NCBI GenBank assembly: GCA_035519675.1
Contig: DATIWB010000099.1
Span: 62,001 to 126,000 of the forward strand
DNA from: RPRB01 sp035519675
GTDB lineage: Bacteria > Myxococcota > Myxococcia > Myxococcales > Myxococcaceae
DNA: 64,000 nucleotides
Reading direction: 5' to 3'
Shown piece after piece: positions 41,784 through 52,021 of this stretch (positions are counted from its first letter, which is position 1; each line of letters opens with the position of its first letter). The notes under the pieces are model-generated. The model searched no databases. It was not told the origin of the DNA and saw only the letters and a list, made by a program, of their open reading frames with translations. The translations under genes were made by a program, and so were the position numbers.

Positions 41784-42798
41784 TCAGGGCACGGTGTAGA
41801 GGATGATGGTGCTGGTCGGCCCATCGACCGCGGCGAAGAGGTTCCCGGAGATCCACACCCCGTTCCTGAGGGGTGGGTAGGTCAGGCGCGTCGAATCCGT
41901 CGGTCGGCGAGGACAGCGGCAGGTCCGGGAACTGCACGGGAATGACTCCGTCCGGATAGACGCTCGTGTCCGGGGTGCCGCCGCGGGAGATGACCTTCAG
42001 CGCGCCGTCGTCCTTGCGGATGCGGACCAGGAAACGATCGGGCCCGTAAGCTCCAAACCCCACGATGTTGAGGGGCGGCAGCATGTCCCCGAGCATCAGC
42101 CGCGAGACGCTGAAGCCGAGGCCGAGGTCCGGGTCGAGCTGTGCGATGTCGATCCCGGGCTGGATCGACCGGTTCCCGATGGCGACCAGGTTCCCGCCGA
42201 GGTACGCCGCGCCTCCGTTGGCGAAGGGCAGCTCCCGGTTCACGTCCAGGTCGAAGAGGATGCGGGCCGAGCGGAGGTCGAGTGGAATCGCGTAGGCGCG
42301 GCGCCGATCAGCTCCTGGGTGTCGGAGTTCCAGGCCAGCCGGAAGACGGACGCGTTCGCCCCGATGGCGAAGAGTCGATCGCCTTTCGGATTCCGCAGCA
42401 GTCCCTGCCTCGTAGGTGTTGACCAGGATCTCCCCGTTGGAGCGGACCACGATTCCCTCGGCATCCTCGTCCGGGCGCTGCGGATTGCGGAGCAAGGGTC
42501 GCGAGGGACCGCCGACCAGATGTCCAGTCCGGATGTCCATCGCCCAGATCCCACCCGGCGTGTCGCAGTTCCCCATCAGCACCGTGCCCGGCCGTTGGGG
42601 CCAGTACTGGACGCTGCAGAAGAAGCCTTCCAGCGGCGTCCCGGTCTGTGGAACCAGCTCGGCCTCGAGCGTGCCGTTCGGGCGGGTGAAGAACACGTGC
42701 GAGAGTCCGTCACCCCGGACGGCCAGGGCGGCGATCGTTCCCCCGTGGGCGGGTGCCCCGGGCGGAATCCAGGCCAGCCCCTCCCATGCGTGAGCCAT
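41784..42798 (-). pseudogene. Frame-disrupted propeller-like gene
   Basis: A coding-like region whose protein signal changes frame at least three times. From ATG 42798 it reads well to about 42412 (ILVNTYEAG), continues in another frame (GDRLFAIGANASVFRLAWNS), returns at about 42305 (YAIPLDLRSARILFDLDVN) and shifts again near 41905 to finish as NGVWISGNLFAAVDGPTST and a TGA at 41784. The composite looks like a beta-propeller protein without enzyme motifs. Either a natural pseudogene or base-call errors would explain this. The start lies 18 bp after the flavoprotein stop, as if formerly in one operon. Confidence 0.65.
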
Positions 42799-42816
42799 GC
42801 CGCCCTGCGTCGCGGC

Positions 42817-44490
42817 TCACCCCGGGGCGGCCGCGGAGCCCTGTCGTCCGGAGCGCTGCAGGAACTGGTGGATGAAGGCGATGGCCATGCTCCCCTCGCC
42901 CACGGCCGCGGCGACGCGCTTCACCGGGCTGCACCGCACGTCTCCGCAGGCGAAGATTCCCGGCACGCTCGTCTCCAGCAGGTACGGGTCCCGGCCCTCG
43001 CGCCAGCGCCCGGCCTTCACCACCGCCTCGCCGGTGAGCACGTAGCCACGCTCGTCGCGGGCAATCTCCTCGGGGAGCCAGGCGGTCTCGGCGTCGGCAC
43101 CGATGAAGACGAACACCCCGCCGCTCGGATGGCGCCGGACGGCGCCGCTGACCCGGTCGACGACGTCGATCGCCTCGAGCTGCTCCTTCCCGTGGACCCC
43201 TTGGACCTCGGAGCCGAGCGCGACTTGGATGTTCGACTTCCCCCGGAGCTGCTCGATCAGGTAGTGCGACATGCTCCTGTCCAGGGAGCTGCCGCGGACG
43301 ACCAGGGTCACGGTGCGGGCGTGGTTGGCGAAGAACATCGCCGCCTGTCCAGCCGAGTTGCCGGCGCCGACGAGGTGGATGTCCCCTCCCTGCATCGTGC
43401 TGGCCTCGCTGCGCGAGGCCCCGTAGTACACGCCCTTCCCCAGCAGCCGGTCGAAGCCGTCGATCGCCAGCCGTCGCCAGGTGACGCCGGTGGCGATGAC
43501 GATGGTGCGAGCGCGCAGCGACTTGGAGCCCTCGAGCTGCACCGTCCTCGAGCCAGGATCGATCGACACCGCAGGGCGGGTCACGATGATCTCCGCCCCC
43601 AGCCGGCTGGCCTGCTGCAGGGCCCGGCGGGCCAGCTCCTCCCCCGACACGCCAGTGGGGAAGCCGAGGTAGTTCTCGATGCGGGAAGAAGTCTCCGCCT
43701 GACCCCCGGGTGCCTCCCGTTCGATCACCAGCGTGCGCAGCCCCTCGGAGGCGCCGTAGACCGCCGCGGCGAGGCCGGCCGGTCCAGCCCCGAGGATGAC
43801 GGTGTCGTACTCGGTCCCGCGCGCGCTGGTCTGCAACCCGAGGCGGTCCGCCACCTCGCGGATGCGCGCCCGGACCAGGGTCGTCCCGTCCTCGCAGTGG
43901 AGCGCCGGTAGGTCGTCCGGGCCGAGCGGGGCACCGGGCCACTTGACCGCCTCGGCGGAGTCCGGGGTCAACCACTCGAAGCGGATGTGGTTGCGGCCGA
44001 GAAAGGTCCTGATCTCCCGGCACGCCGGATCGCCACTGTGCCCGAGCAAGGTGGCCCGAGACCGGGTGGGGGTGGTGGCGATGCCCTGCAGGCCCCCGAT
44101 GCGCTCACGGGCGAGCGCGGCCACCCGGGTCAAGGTCTCGGGCGAGCTGGCCACCAGGCTGTGGAACTGCGCGGCCTCGATCCGCATCACCCGCGAGGGC
44201 TCCCGGGCCCGGTAGCTCCCCTGGAACGGCGTGCCGAAGATGATCGGCACCTCGCCGAAGATCTGTCCGGGCACCCGCCAGCCGATGGTCCGCTCGATGC
44301 CGTCGATCGACTTGGTCACCTCGAACTTGCCGGCGAGGACCACGAACAGGGCCCGGTCGTCGCCCTCGTGCACCGCGTGCTCGCCCGGGGCGAGGTGGAT
44401 GTCGGCCGCGGTCTGGGCCACCCGCGCCAGGTCCTCGGGTGCCGCCGTCGCCAGGACGGGGACGGCCGCGAGCTCGGACAGGTGGATCAT
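42817..44490 (-). CDS. cNMP-binding/thioredoxin-reductase-like flavoprotein
   Basis: A 557-residue three-part protein. Residues 1-130 are a CRP-like cyclic-nucleotide-binding domain (GEHAVHEGDDRALFVVLAGK). Residues ~145-215 are glutaredoxin/thioredoxin-like (LLGHSGDPACREIRTFL). Residues ~225-545 are a FAD/NAD(P) oxidoreductase of the thioredoxin reductase family, with VILGAGPAGLAAAVYGASEG, the second dinucleotide site HLVGAGNSAGQAA and the C-terminal FAD motif GIFACGDVR. The redox CxxC that follows GVYY in true reductases is replaced (GVYYGASRSEAS), so it is not a standard thioredoxin reductase. A TAGGGT box lies 9 nt before the ATG. Confidence 0.85.
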   Translation of the reverse strand: MIHLSELAAVPVLATAAPEDLARVAQTAADIHLAPGEHAVHEGDDRALFVVLAGKFEVTKSIDGIERTIGWRVPGQIFGEVPIIFGTPFQGSYRAREPSRVMRIEAAQFHSLVASSPETLTRVAALARERIGGLQGIATTPTRSRATLLGHSGDPACREIRTFLGRNHIRFEWLTPDSAEAVKWPGAPLGPDDLPALHCEDGTTLVRARIREVADRLGLQTSARGTEYDTVILGAGPAGLAAAVYGASEGLRTLVIEREAPGGQAETSSRIENYLGFPTGVSGEELARRALQQASRLGAEIIVTRPAVSIDPGSRTVQLEGSKSLRARTIVIATGVTWRRLAIDGFDRLLGKGVYYGASRSEASTMQGGDIHLVGAGNSAGQAAMFFANHARTVTLVVRGSSLDRSMSHYLIEQLRGKSNIQVALGSEVQGVHGKEQLEAIDVVDRVSGAVRRHPSGGVFVFIGADAETAWLPEEIARDERGYVLTGEAVVKAGRWREGRDPYLLETSVPGIFACGDVRCSPVKRVAAAVGEGSMAIAFIHQFLQRSGRQGSAAAPG

Positions 44491-44578
44491 CGGACGCAGA
44501 CCCTAGCAAGCCTCGGGTTTCCGGGCGGTACAGTCGCCGCCGCTGGCCCCTCCCGGATAGAAAGGTGACCTGCCGCCC

Positions 44579-45403
44579 GTGCCACGCTTCGCAGTCATCG
44601 GAGATCCGATCGCCCACTCCGCCTCTCCGCGGATGTTCCGGTGGCTCGCCGAGAGACTCGGGCTGGCGATGAGCTACGAGGCGATCCAGGTGCCGGCAGA
44701 GTCGCTGGCTGCGATGCTGGAGGAGGCTCGCGCCGGCCGGTGGGACGGGCTGTCGGTCACCATCCCCCACAAGCAGAACGCGCTGGTGCTCGCCGATCGG
44801 TCCGACCCGAGCGCAGCGCGCACCGGTGCGGCGAACTGCCTGGTCCGCCGGCCCAACGGCCGGCTGGTGGCCCACAACACCGATGTCGAGGGCCTGGTGA
44901 ACGCGCTGGACCACCACGGGGTGTCGCTCGGCGGCGCGCGCGTGCTCCTCCTCGGGGCCGGGGGCGCAGCCAGGGCCGCGGCCGCTGCCGCCCGGGAGGA
45001 GGGCGCCCGGCTGTGGATCGCCAACCGGCACCCCACCCGGGCGATGGAGCTGGCGAGCGCGTTCGACGGAGAGGCAGTTCCGCTGACCGCCGAAGCGCTC
45101 GGCCCGCTGCTCCCGATCGTCGATGTGGTGCTCCAGGCGACCTCGGTGGGCCTCGACGCTCCGGAGGACTCCCCGCTGCCCCCGGGCTGCGTGCTACACG
45201 GCGGGCTGACGGTCATGGACATGGTCTACCGCCCGCTGCGGACGCGACTGCTGCGGGATGCAGAACAGGCGGGAGCGCGCACCGTGGACGGGCTCTGGAT
45301 GCTGATCTTCCAGGGGCTCGGTCAGCTCCGCCTCTGGACGGGCGTCCAGGCCGGCGCGGCGGTGGTTCTCGCGCTCCACGCGCACCTGGTGGAGGCCGGA
45401 TGA
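44579..45403 (+). CDS. aroE: Shikimate dehydrogenase
   Basis: NADPH-dependent reduction of 3-dehydroshikimate to shikimate, the fourth step. The 274 residues show the substrate-site motifs GDPIAHSASPRMFRW and SVTIPHKQNAL (catalytic Lys), HNTDVEG, and the nucleotide loop LLLGAGGAARAAA. QGLGQLRLWTG near the C-terminus is the usual closing helix. It uses a GTG start preceded by AGAAAGGTGA about 9 nt upstream. Its TGA overlaps the ATG of the chorismate synthase fusion. Confidence 0.93.
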   Translation: MPRFAVIGDPIAHSASPRMFRWLAERLGLAMSYEAIQVPAESLAAMLEEARAGRWDGLSVTIPHKQNALVLADRSDPSAARTGAANCLVRRPNGRLVAHNTDVEGLVNALDHHGVSLGGARVLLLGAGGAARAAAAAAREEGARLWIANRHPTRAMELASAFDGEAVPLTAEALGPLLPIVDVVLQATSVGLDAPEDSPLPPGCVLHGGLTVMDMVYRPLRTRLLRDAEQAGARTVDGLWMLIFQGLGQLRLWTGVQAGAAVVLALHAHLVEAG

Positions 45404-47130
45404 CGCTCCGGCGGCTCCGGGTGCTGACCGCGGGGGAGAGTCACGGTCAGGCGCTCCTCGGCATCCTGGAGGGTCTGCCCGCGGGGCTCCCGCTGACCGC
45501 GGCGCTGATCGACCGCGACCTCGCCCGGAGGCAGATGGGCTACGGGCGGGGAGGGCGGATGCGCATCGAGCAGGACGCGGCGGAGATCCTCGCCGGCGTT
45601 CGCTTCGGCGAGACGCTCGGGTCGCCGCTGGGGCTGCTGATCAAGAACCGCGACTGGGAGAACTGGACCGAGCGGATGAGCCCCGCCCCGGGCGGACCCG
45701 ACCCGCGTCCGGTCCAGGTGCCGCGCCCCGGGCACACCGACCTCGCCGGGGCGCTGAAGTACGGCCGCACCGCCGACCTCCGCGACATCCTCGAGCGGGC
45801 CTCGGCGCGCGAGACCGCGATGCGGGTGGGACTCGGCGCCGCCGCGCGCGCGCTCCTCCGGGAGCTCGGCATCCAGGTCGGCAGCTACGTGCGGAGCATC
45901 GGTGAGGCCGAGGCCGATGCCGCCAGCGACGTGGCGCCGGAGCTCCTCCGTGCCGACGCCGAGGCGCTCGCGCTCCGGGCCGACGAGACCGAGACCCGCG
46001 CCCTGACCCCCGCCGGCTCCGACCGGCTGGTGGCGGCCATCCAGGAGGCGCAGCGCCGCCGGGACACCGTGGGCGGGGTCGTCGAGGTGGTGGCCACCGG
46101 CGTGCCGCCGGGCCTCGGCTCGCACGTCCAGGCGGACCGCAAGCTCGATGGCCGGCTGGGGGGTGCGCTCCTCTCGATCCAGGCGATCAAGGCGGTGGAG
46201 ATCGGCGACGGCATCCGCGGCGGCCGCGCCTACGGGAGCGACACCCACGACCCGATCGTGCTCTGCGGTGACCGGCTGGTCCGGACCAGCAACCACGCCG
46301 GTGGGCTCGAGGGAGGCATCACCAACGGCGAGCCGCTGTTGCTCCGGGCGGTGATGAAGCCCATCTCCACCGTGCCCGCCGCGCTGCCCTCGGTGCACCT
46401 GGGCTCGCTGGCGCTGGTCCCGGCGCACGTCGAGCGGAGCGACACCTGTGCCGTCCCCGCAGCCGGGGTGGTGACCGAGGCGGTGCTGTCGCTGGCCCTG
46501 GCAGACGCGCTGCTCGAGGCGCTGGGCGGCGACACGATGGACGCGCTCCGCCCGGCGTTCGCCCGGCTACGGCTCTCGGCGCGCACCCGCCCGGGGCACG
46601 TCTGGCTGGTCGGGCCGATGGGCTCGGGCAAGACCGAAGCCGGTCGGCGTCTGGCGGTCCTGCTCGGCCTGCCGTTCGTCGACCTCGACGCGATCGTGGA
46701 GCAGCGAGCCGGCAGGTCGGTGGCGGAGCTGTTCCGCGCCGAGGGCGAGCCGCGCTTCCGGGCGCTCGAGGCAGAGGCGGTGGCCTCGGCGGCGAAGGGG
46801 CCCGCGGCGGTGGTCGCGACCGGAGGCGGCGTGGTGCTGGGCGAGCCCGCCTGGCGGGCGATGCGGAGCAGCGGGGTGGTGCTGGGCCTGACGGCGCGCA
46901 AGGAGACGCTCCTCACCCGGCTGGCCAGCGAGATCGGGCACCGGCCGCTGCTGGCAGGGGACGCCGCCGGCGCGCTCGAGGCGCTCCTCCGCGACAGGCG
47001 CCACCTCTACCGGCGCGCCGACCTGACGCTCGACACCGAGGACCTCGGGCTCGACGGGGTCGCGGGCGCGCTGGTCGGCCTGCTCCGCTCGCTGCAGGGG
47101 CCTCTCACTCGACCCGGGAGCCCGCCGTGA
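45400..47130 (+). CDS. aroC: Chorismate synthase fused to shikimate kinase
   Basis: A single 576-residue frame carrying two shikimate enzymes. Residues 1-388 are chorismate synthase (step 7): GESHGQALLGILEG, RRQMGYGRGGRM, PRPGHTDLAGALKYG, SNHAGGLEGGITNGEP and RSDTCAVPAAGVV. Residues ~398-576 are shikimate kinase (step 5): Walker A GPMGSGKT at 405-412, FVDLDAIVEQRAGRSVAELF and VVATGGGVVLGE. Only ~10 residues link them, and no ATG, GTG or TTG lies just before the kinase domain, so separate translation is unlikely. The ATG overlaps the aroE stop; its own stop overlaps the aroB GTG. Confidence 0.93.
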   Translation: MTLRRLRVLTAGESHGQALLGILEGLPAGLPLTAALIDRDLARRQMGYGRGGRMRIEQDAAEILAGVRFGETLGSPLGLLIKNRDWENWTERMSPAPGGPDPRPVQVPRPGHTDLAGALKYGRTADLRDILERASARETAMRVGLGAAARALLRELGIQVGSYVRSIGEAEADAASDVAPELLRADAEALALRADETETRALTPAGSDRLVAAIQEAQRRRDTVGGVVEVVATGVPPGLGSHVQADRKLDGRLGGALLSIQAIKAVEIGDGIRGGRAYGSDTHDPIVLCGDRLVRTSNHAGGLEGGITNGEPLLLRAVMKPISTVPAALPSVHLGSLALVPAHVERSDTCAVPAAGVVTEAVLSLALADALLEALGGDTMDALRPAFARLRLSARTRPGHVWLVGPMGSGKTEAGRRLAVLLGLPFVDLDAIVEQRAGRSVAELFRAEGEPRFRALEAEAVASAAKGPAAVVATGGGVVLGEPAWRAMRSSGVVLGLTARKETLLTRLASEIGHRPLLAGDAAGALEALLRDRRHLYRRADLTLDTEDLGLDGVAGALVGLLRSLQGPLTRPGSPP

Positions 47131-48221
47131 GGGTGACGGTCCAGTCCCGCGGGGGCCCGTACTTCGTGGACATCGGCCCGGGCCTGCTCGCCCGTCTGGC
47201 GGAGGATCCCGCCGGCGCAGGTCTGACCGGCCGGGTGGCGGTGGTGACCGACACGAACGTCCGGCCGCTCTGGGGCGACCGGCTGCGGGACGACCTCGGG
47301 CGTGCCGGGCTCGACCCGGTGCTGCTGGAGGTCCCAGCAGGTGAGGGCAGCAAGACGCTGGCCCGGGCGGACGCGCTCTGGACCGGGCTCATCGAGGCGG
47401 GGTTCGGCCGGGGGGACACGGTGCTCGCGCTCGGCGGAGGCGTGGTGGGGGATCTCGCGGGCTTCGTCGCCGCGACGTTTCACCGGGGAATTCGCCTCCT
47501 GCAGGCCCCGACCACGTTGCTCGCCCAGGTCGACTCGTCGATCGGGGGGAAGGTGGCGATCGACCACCGGCTGGGGAAGAACCTCGTCGGTGCGTTCCAT
47601 CCGCCAGTCAGGGTGCTCTGCGACGTCTCGACGTTGCGGACCCTTCCCGAGCGAGAGCGATGGAACGGGCTCGCCGAGGTGGTGAAGACGGCGCTGGTGC
47701 TCGACCGCGAGCTGTTCGCCGAGCTGGAGACCGCGCTCCCTGCGCTCGGGGCGGGGCGAGTGGACGACGAGGGCTGGGCGGGGGTGGTGGGACGCACCGC
47801 GGCGCTGAAGGCCCGGCTGGTCTCGGAGGACGAGCTGGAGCGCGGCCCGCGGATGCTCCTCAACTTCGGGCACACCGTCGCTCACGCGCTCGAGGCGGCG
47901 ACCGGGCACGGGCCGCTGACTCACGGCGAGGCGGTGGTGCTGGGGATGCGGGCGGCGGTGGCGGTCTCCGAGCGCCTGGGGCGGCTGGGGGTCGAGGAGG
48001 TCCGGCGCATCCAGGCGGTGCTGATGCGCTTCCCGGCGGCTCCACCAGTGGCGCGGCCGGCCCATGACCAGGTCCGTGCGGCACTGGGGCGGGACAAGAA
48101 GGCCAGCGGGGCGAAGATTCGCTACGTCGTCCTGGACGGCATTGGCCACGGCTTCGTGGAGCCGGCGCTGCCGGAGGAGCTGCTCGGGTTCGCCATCGAC
48201 CGGGCGCTGGAGTCGCTCTGA
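47127..48221 (+). CDS. aroB: 3-dehydroquinate synthase
   Basis: Cyclises DAHP to 3-dehydroquinate, the second step, using NAD and a divalent metal. The 364 residues include VPAGEGSKTLARA, ALGGGVVGDLAGFVAATFHRG, PTTLLAQVDSSIGGKVAIDH, the metal-site region GLAEVVKTA and NFGHTVAHALEAATG with its metal-binding histidine. It starts at GTG overlapping the previous stop. Its stop shares one base with the aroQ ATG (TGATG). Confidence 0.95.
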   Translation: MRVTVQSRGGPYFVDIGPGLLARLAEDPAGAGLTGRVAVVTDTNVRPLWGDRLRDDLGRAGLDPVLLEVPAGEGSKTLARADALWTGLIEAGFGRGDTVLALGGGVVGDLAGFVAATFHRGIRLLQAPTTLLAQVDSSIGGKVAIDHRLGKNLVGAFHPPVRVLCDVSTLRTLPERERWNGLAEVVKTALVLDRELFAELETALPALGAGRVDDEGWAGVVGRTAALKARLVSEDELERGPRMLLNFGHTVAHALEAATGHGPLTHGEAVVLGMRAAVAVSERLGRLGVEEVRRIQAVLMRFPAAPPVARPAHDQVRAALGRDKKASGAKIRYVVLDGIGHGFVEPALPEELLGFAIDRALESL

Positions 48222-49132
48222 TGCGGGTGCTGGTGCTCCACGGCCCGAACCTGAACCTGCTCGGCGAGCGCGAGCCGGCAATCTACGGGCGGGCCACTCT
48301 GGAGGAGATCGACGCGCGCATCGGAGAGCGCGGGCGGCACCTCGGCGCGGAGGTCCGGACGTTCCAGAGCAACCACGAGGGCGCGCTCATCGACCGGCTG
48401 CATGCCGAGCGGCGGTGGGCGGATGGCGTCCTGTTCAACCCCGGTGCGCTGACCCACTACTCCTGGTCACTGCGCGACGCGGTGGCGGCGGTCTCGCTGC
48501 CCTGCATCGAGGTCCACCTCTCCGACGTCAGCAAGCGCGAGGAATGGCGCCGGGTGAGCGTCCTCGCCGACGTTCGCGCTGCGCTGTGCACCGGGCGGGG
48601 ACTCGACTCGTACCTCGAGGCGCTGGAGCTGCTGCTGGAGATCGCGGCCGGGCCCGAGCGAGACGCGGACGGGACCGCGGCGCTCCTCACCGAGCGACTG
48701 GCCCATCCGGAGGAGCGCGGGGTGCTCGCCCGCGAGCTGGCGCAGATCATCCGCCGCTCGGGACGGTTCCGCTGGGTGGGGCTCTACGACGTCGGGCCGA
48801 GCGAGGTGGAGGTCCGCGGCTGGGCGGGCCCCGCGGCCCCGGCGCATCCCAGGTTCGCCCGGGGGGATGGGCTGACCGGCGTCGCAGTGGTCAGCGGACG
48901 GCCGGTCATCTCCCAGGACGTGCGGGGCGACACCCGCCACCTGGCGACGCTGGAGGGAACGCGGTCGGAGGCCATCTTCCCCGTCATCGGGCCGTCCGGC
49001 GTGGTGGGGACGCTGGACGTGGAGAGCGGCAATGCCCAGGCCTTCACCGCCGAGCGCGTTCGCTGGCTCGAGCGCTGCGTCGAGGCGCTGGCTCCCTTCT
49101 GGCCGGGGCGGGCGGGGTCCGCGGGCGGGTAG
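48221..49132 (+). CDS. aroQ: Type II 3-dehydroquinate dehydratase fused to GAF domain
   Basis: Residues 1-145 are a complete type II dehydroquinase (step 3): HGPNLNLLGEREPAIYG with the catalytic Tyr22, QSNHEGALID, FNPGALTHYSWSLRDA and IEVHLSD with His99. Residues ~155-295 form a GAF domain closest in pattern to free-methionine-sulfoxide-reductase GAFs: FRWVGLYDVG, a GDGLTGVAV loop, SEAIFPVIGPSGVVGTLDVESG. The catalytic Cys of those reductases is absent (GLTG in place of GVCG), so a sensory or structural role is more likely. There is no stop or start between the parts. The fusion is unusual for this small dodecameric enzyme. Confidence 0.9.
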   Translation: MRVLVLHGPNLNLLGEREPAIYGRATLEEIDARIGERGRHLGAEVRTFQSNHEGALIDRLHAERRWADGVLFNPGALTHYSWSLRDAVAAVSLPCIEVHLSDVSKREEWRRVSVLADVRAALCTGRGLDSYLEALELLLEIAAGPERDADGTAALLTERLAHPEERGVLARELAQIIRRSGRFRWVGLYDVGPSEVEVRGWAGPAAPAHPRFARGDGLTGVAVVSGRPVISQDVRGDTRHLATLEGTRSEAIFPVIGPSGVVGTLDVESGNAQAFTAERVRWLERCVEALAPFWPGRAGSAGG

Positions 49133-49141
49133 AGTCTTCTG

Positions 49142-49999
49142 ATGAGGCGGCGCATCGGGTTCGTCACCTCGGAAGGGACCCGCGGTCTCACCGTCGATGA
49201 CCGCAGCCTCGTCCCGGTCCTCGCGGCCAGGGCCATCGACGTCCTTCCGGTGGTCTGGACGGAGCCGCTTCCGCAGGGACTCGAGGGTTTGGTACTCCGT
49301 TCCACCTGGGACTACCACCTGCGCCTCGCCGAGTTCCTGGCCTGGGTCGACACCGTCGAGGCCGTGGGACGACCGCTCTGGAACGAGCCATCGACGGTGC
49401 GATGGAACGTGGACAAGACGTACCTGCTCGAGGTCGAGGCCCGGGGCGTTCCGATCGTCCCCACCCGCCACGCGGCCCGGGGGTCGAGAGTGGAGCTTCC
49501 GGCGCTGCTGCGGGACGTCGGCTGGAGCGAGGCCGTGGTGAAGCCAAGCATCTCCGGCGGCGCGTTCGAGACCTGGCGCGCCGGCGCCGGGGAGGAGGAT
49601 GCGGCGCGCTTCGCCCGGCAGCTCGAGGCGATGGACTGCCTGGTGCAGCCGTTCGTGCCCGAGCTGGTGTCCAGGGGAGAGTGGTCGCTGCTCTTCTTCG
49701 GCGGGCAGTTCAGCCACGCGGTGCTGAAGCGGCCGGAGCCGGGTGACTTCCGCGTCCAGGAGGAGTTCGGGGGCGTGGCCGCCGGGGCCGAGCCTCCGCG
49801 GGAGGTCATCGCCGCTGCGAGCCGGGCCCTGGAGGCGTCGGGTCAGCAGACGCTGTATGCCCGGGTGGATGGGGTCGTCCGGGGCGGCAAGTTCGAGCTG
49901 ATGGAGCTGGAGCTCGTCGAGCCGTCGCTCTTCCTGGAGACCAGCCCCGGGGCTTCGGAACGATTCGCCGCGGCGCTTGCCGAGGCGCTGGGGCGATGA
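49142..49999 (+). CDS. ATP-grasp ligase, RimK/DcsG-like
   Basis: A 285-residue predicted ATP-dependent carboxylate-amine ligase. Landmarks: RSTWDYHLRLAEFLAW near the N-terminus, NVDKTYLLEVEARGVPIVPT, VVKPSISGGAFETW (phosphate/adenine contact), CLVQPFVPELVSRGEWSLLFF and, at the C-terminus, MELELVEPSLFLE with the metal-binding acidic residues. This pattern is shared with DcsG, the D-cycloserine-forming ligase, and with many uncharacterised homologues, so the substrate is unknown. It lies 9 bp after aroQ on the same strand and 10 bp from the convergent end of trpA. Confidence 0.8.
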   Translation: MRRRIGFVTSEGTRGLTVDDRSLVPVLAARAIDVLPVVWTEPLPQGLEGLVLRSTWDYHLRLAEFLAWVDTVEAVGRPLWNEPSTVRWNVDKTYLLEVEARGVPIVPTRHAARGSRVELPALLRDVGWSEAVVKPSISGGAFETWRAGAGEEDAARFARQLEAMDCLVQPFVPELVSRGEWSLLFFGGQFSHAVLKRPEPGDFRVQEEFGGVAAGAEPPREVIAAASRALEASGQQTLYARVDGVVRGGKFELMELELVEPSLFLETSPGASERFAAALAEALGR

Positions 50000-50009
50000 T
50001 CCACTGGCA

Positions 50010-50812
50010 TCAGCCGTCGCGGACCGAGTGCACGGCCTCGGCGAGCGAGTGGACCAGCGCCACCGGGCCGTGCGTCTCTCCGCCGGAGCGGGCGATCTCG
50101 GCGACCACGGCGCTCCCCACCACGACCCCATCGGCATGGGCGGCGAGCGCGCGGGCCTGCTCGGGCGCGGAGATCCCGAAGCCGACGGCGACCGGTGCCT
50201 TGCTCGCCGCGCGGACCCGGTCGAGCCGGGCAGGGAGATCAACCGGGAGCGCCGACCGGGCGCCGGTGACCCCGGTGATGCTCACGAAGTAGAGGAACCC
50301 CCGGGTGCGGTTCCCGATGGTGCGCAGCCTGTCAGGGGGGGTGGTCGGGGCGGCGAGGAGCACCAGCGAGAGGCCCTTCGCGGTGGCGGGGTCGCCGAGC
50401 GCGGCCGACTCCTCGAGCGGCAGGTCGGGGACGATGAACCCATCGACGCCGACCTCGGCCGAGCGGGCGACGAACGCCTCGACACCCATCCGCACGATGG
50501 GATTCATGTAGCCCATGAGGACCAGCGGAACCTCGCAGCCCTGGCGGCGCAGGCGGGCGACGAGGTCGAGGATGCCGGTCAAGGTCGTCCCGGAGCGCAG
50601 CGCGCGCTCCGCCGCGCGCTGGATGGTCGGACCGTCGGCGAGCGGGTCCGAGAACGGCACGCCGAGCTCGATGACGTCGGCCCCTGCGTCGGCGAGCGCC
50701 GGGACGAGCCGCTCGGTCGAGGCCAGGTCCGGATCTCCCGCGCAGAGGTAGACGATCAACGACTTGCGGTTCGCCGCCCGGGCCGCCTGGAAATGGCGCT
50801 CGAGGCGGTTCG

Positions 50813-50816
<4 letters not shown>
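50010..50816 (-). CDS. trpA: Tryptophan synthase alpha subunit
   Basis: Cleaves indole-3-glycerol phosphate to indole, which is channelled to TrpB. The 268-residue TIM barrel shows YLCAGDPDLAST, the catalytic Glu in VIELGVPFSDPLADGP, the catalytic Asp in FIVPDLPLEE, and GFGISAPEQARAL and GVVVGSAVV in the phosphate site. GTG start, overlapping the trpB stop (GTGA). Last gene of the trp operon. Confidence 0.95.

Positions 50817-52017
<1,201 letters not shown>

Positions 52018-52021
<4 letters not shown>

Noticed and set aside
42319..43911. Long plus-strand open frame (530 codons) across the flavoprotein gene
   Set aside because: Low-complexity, no family match, and lies antisense to a gene with clear domains; an artefact of high GC.
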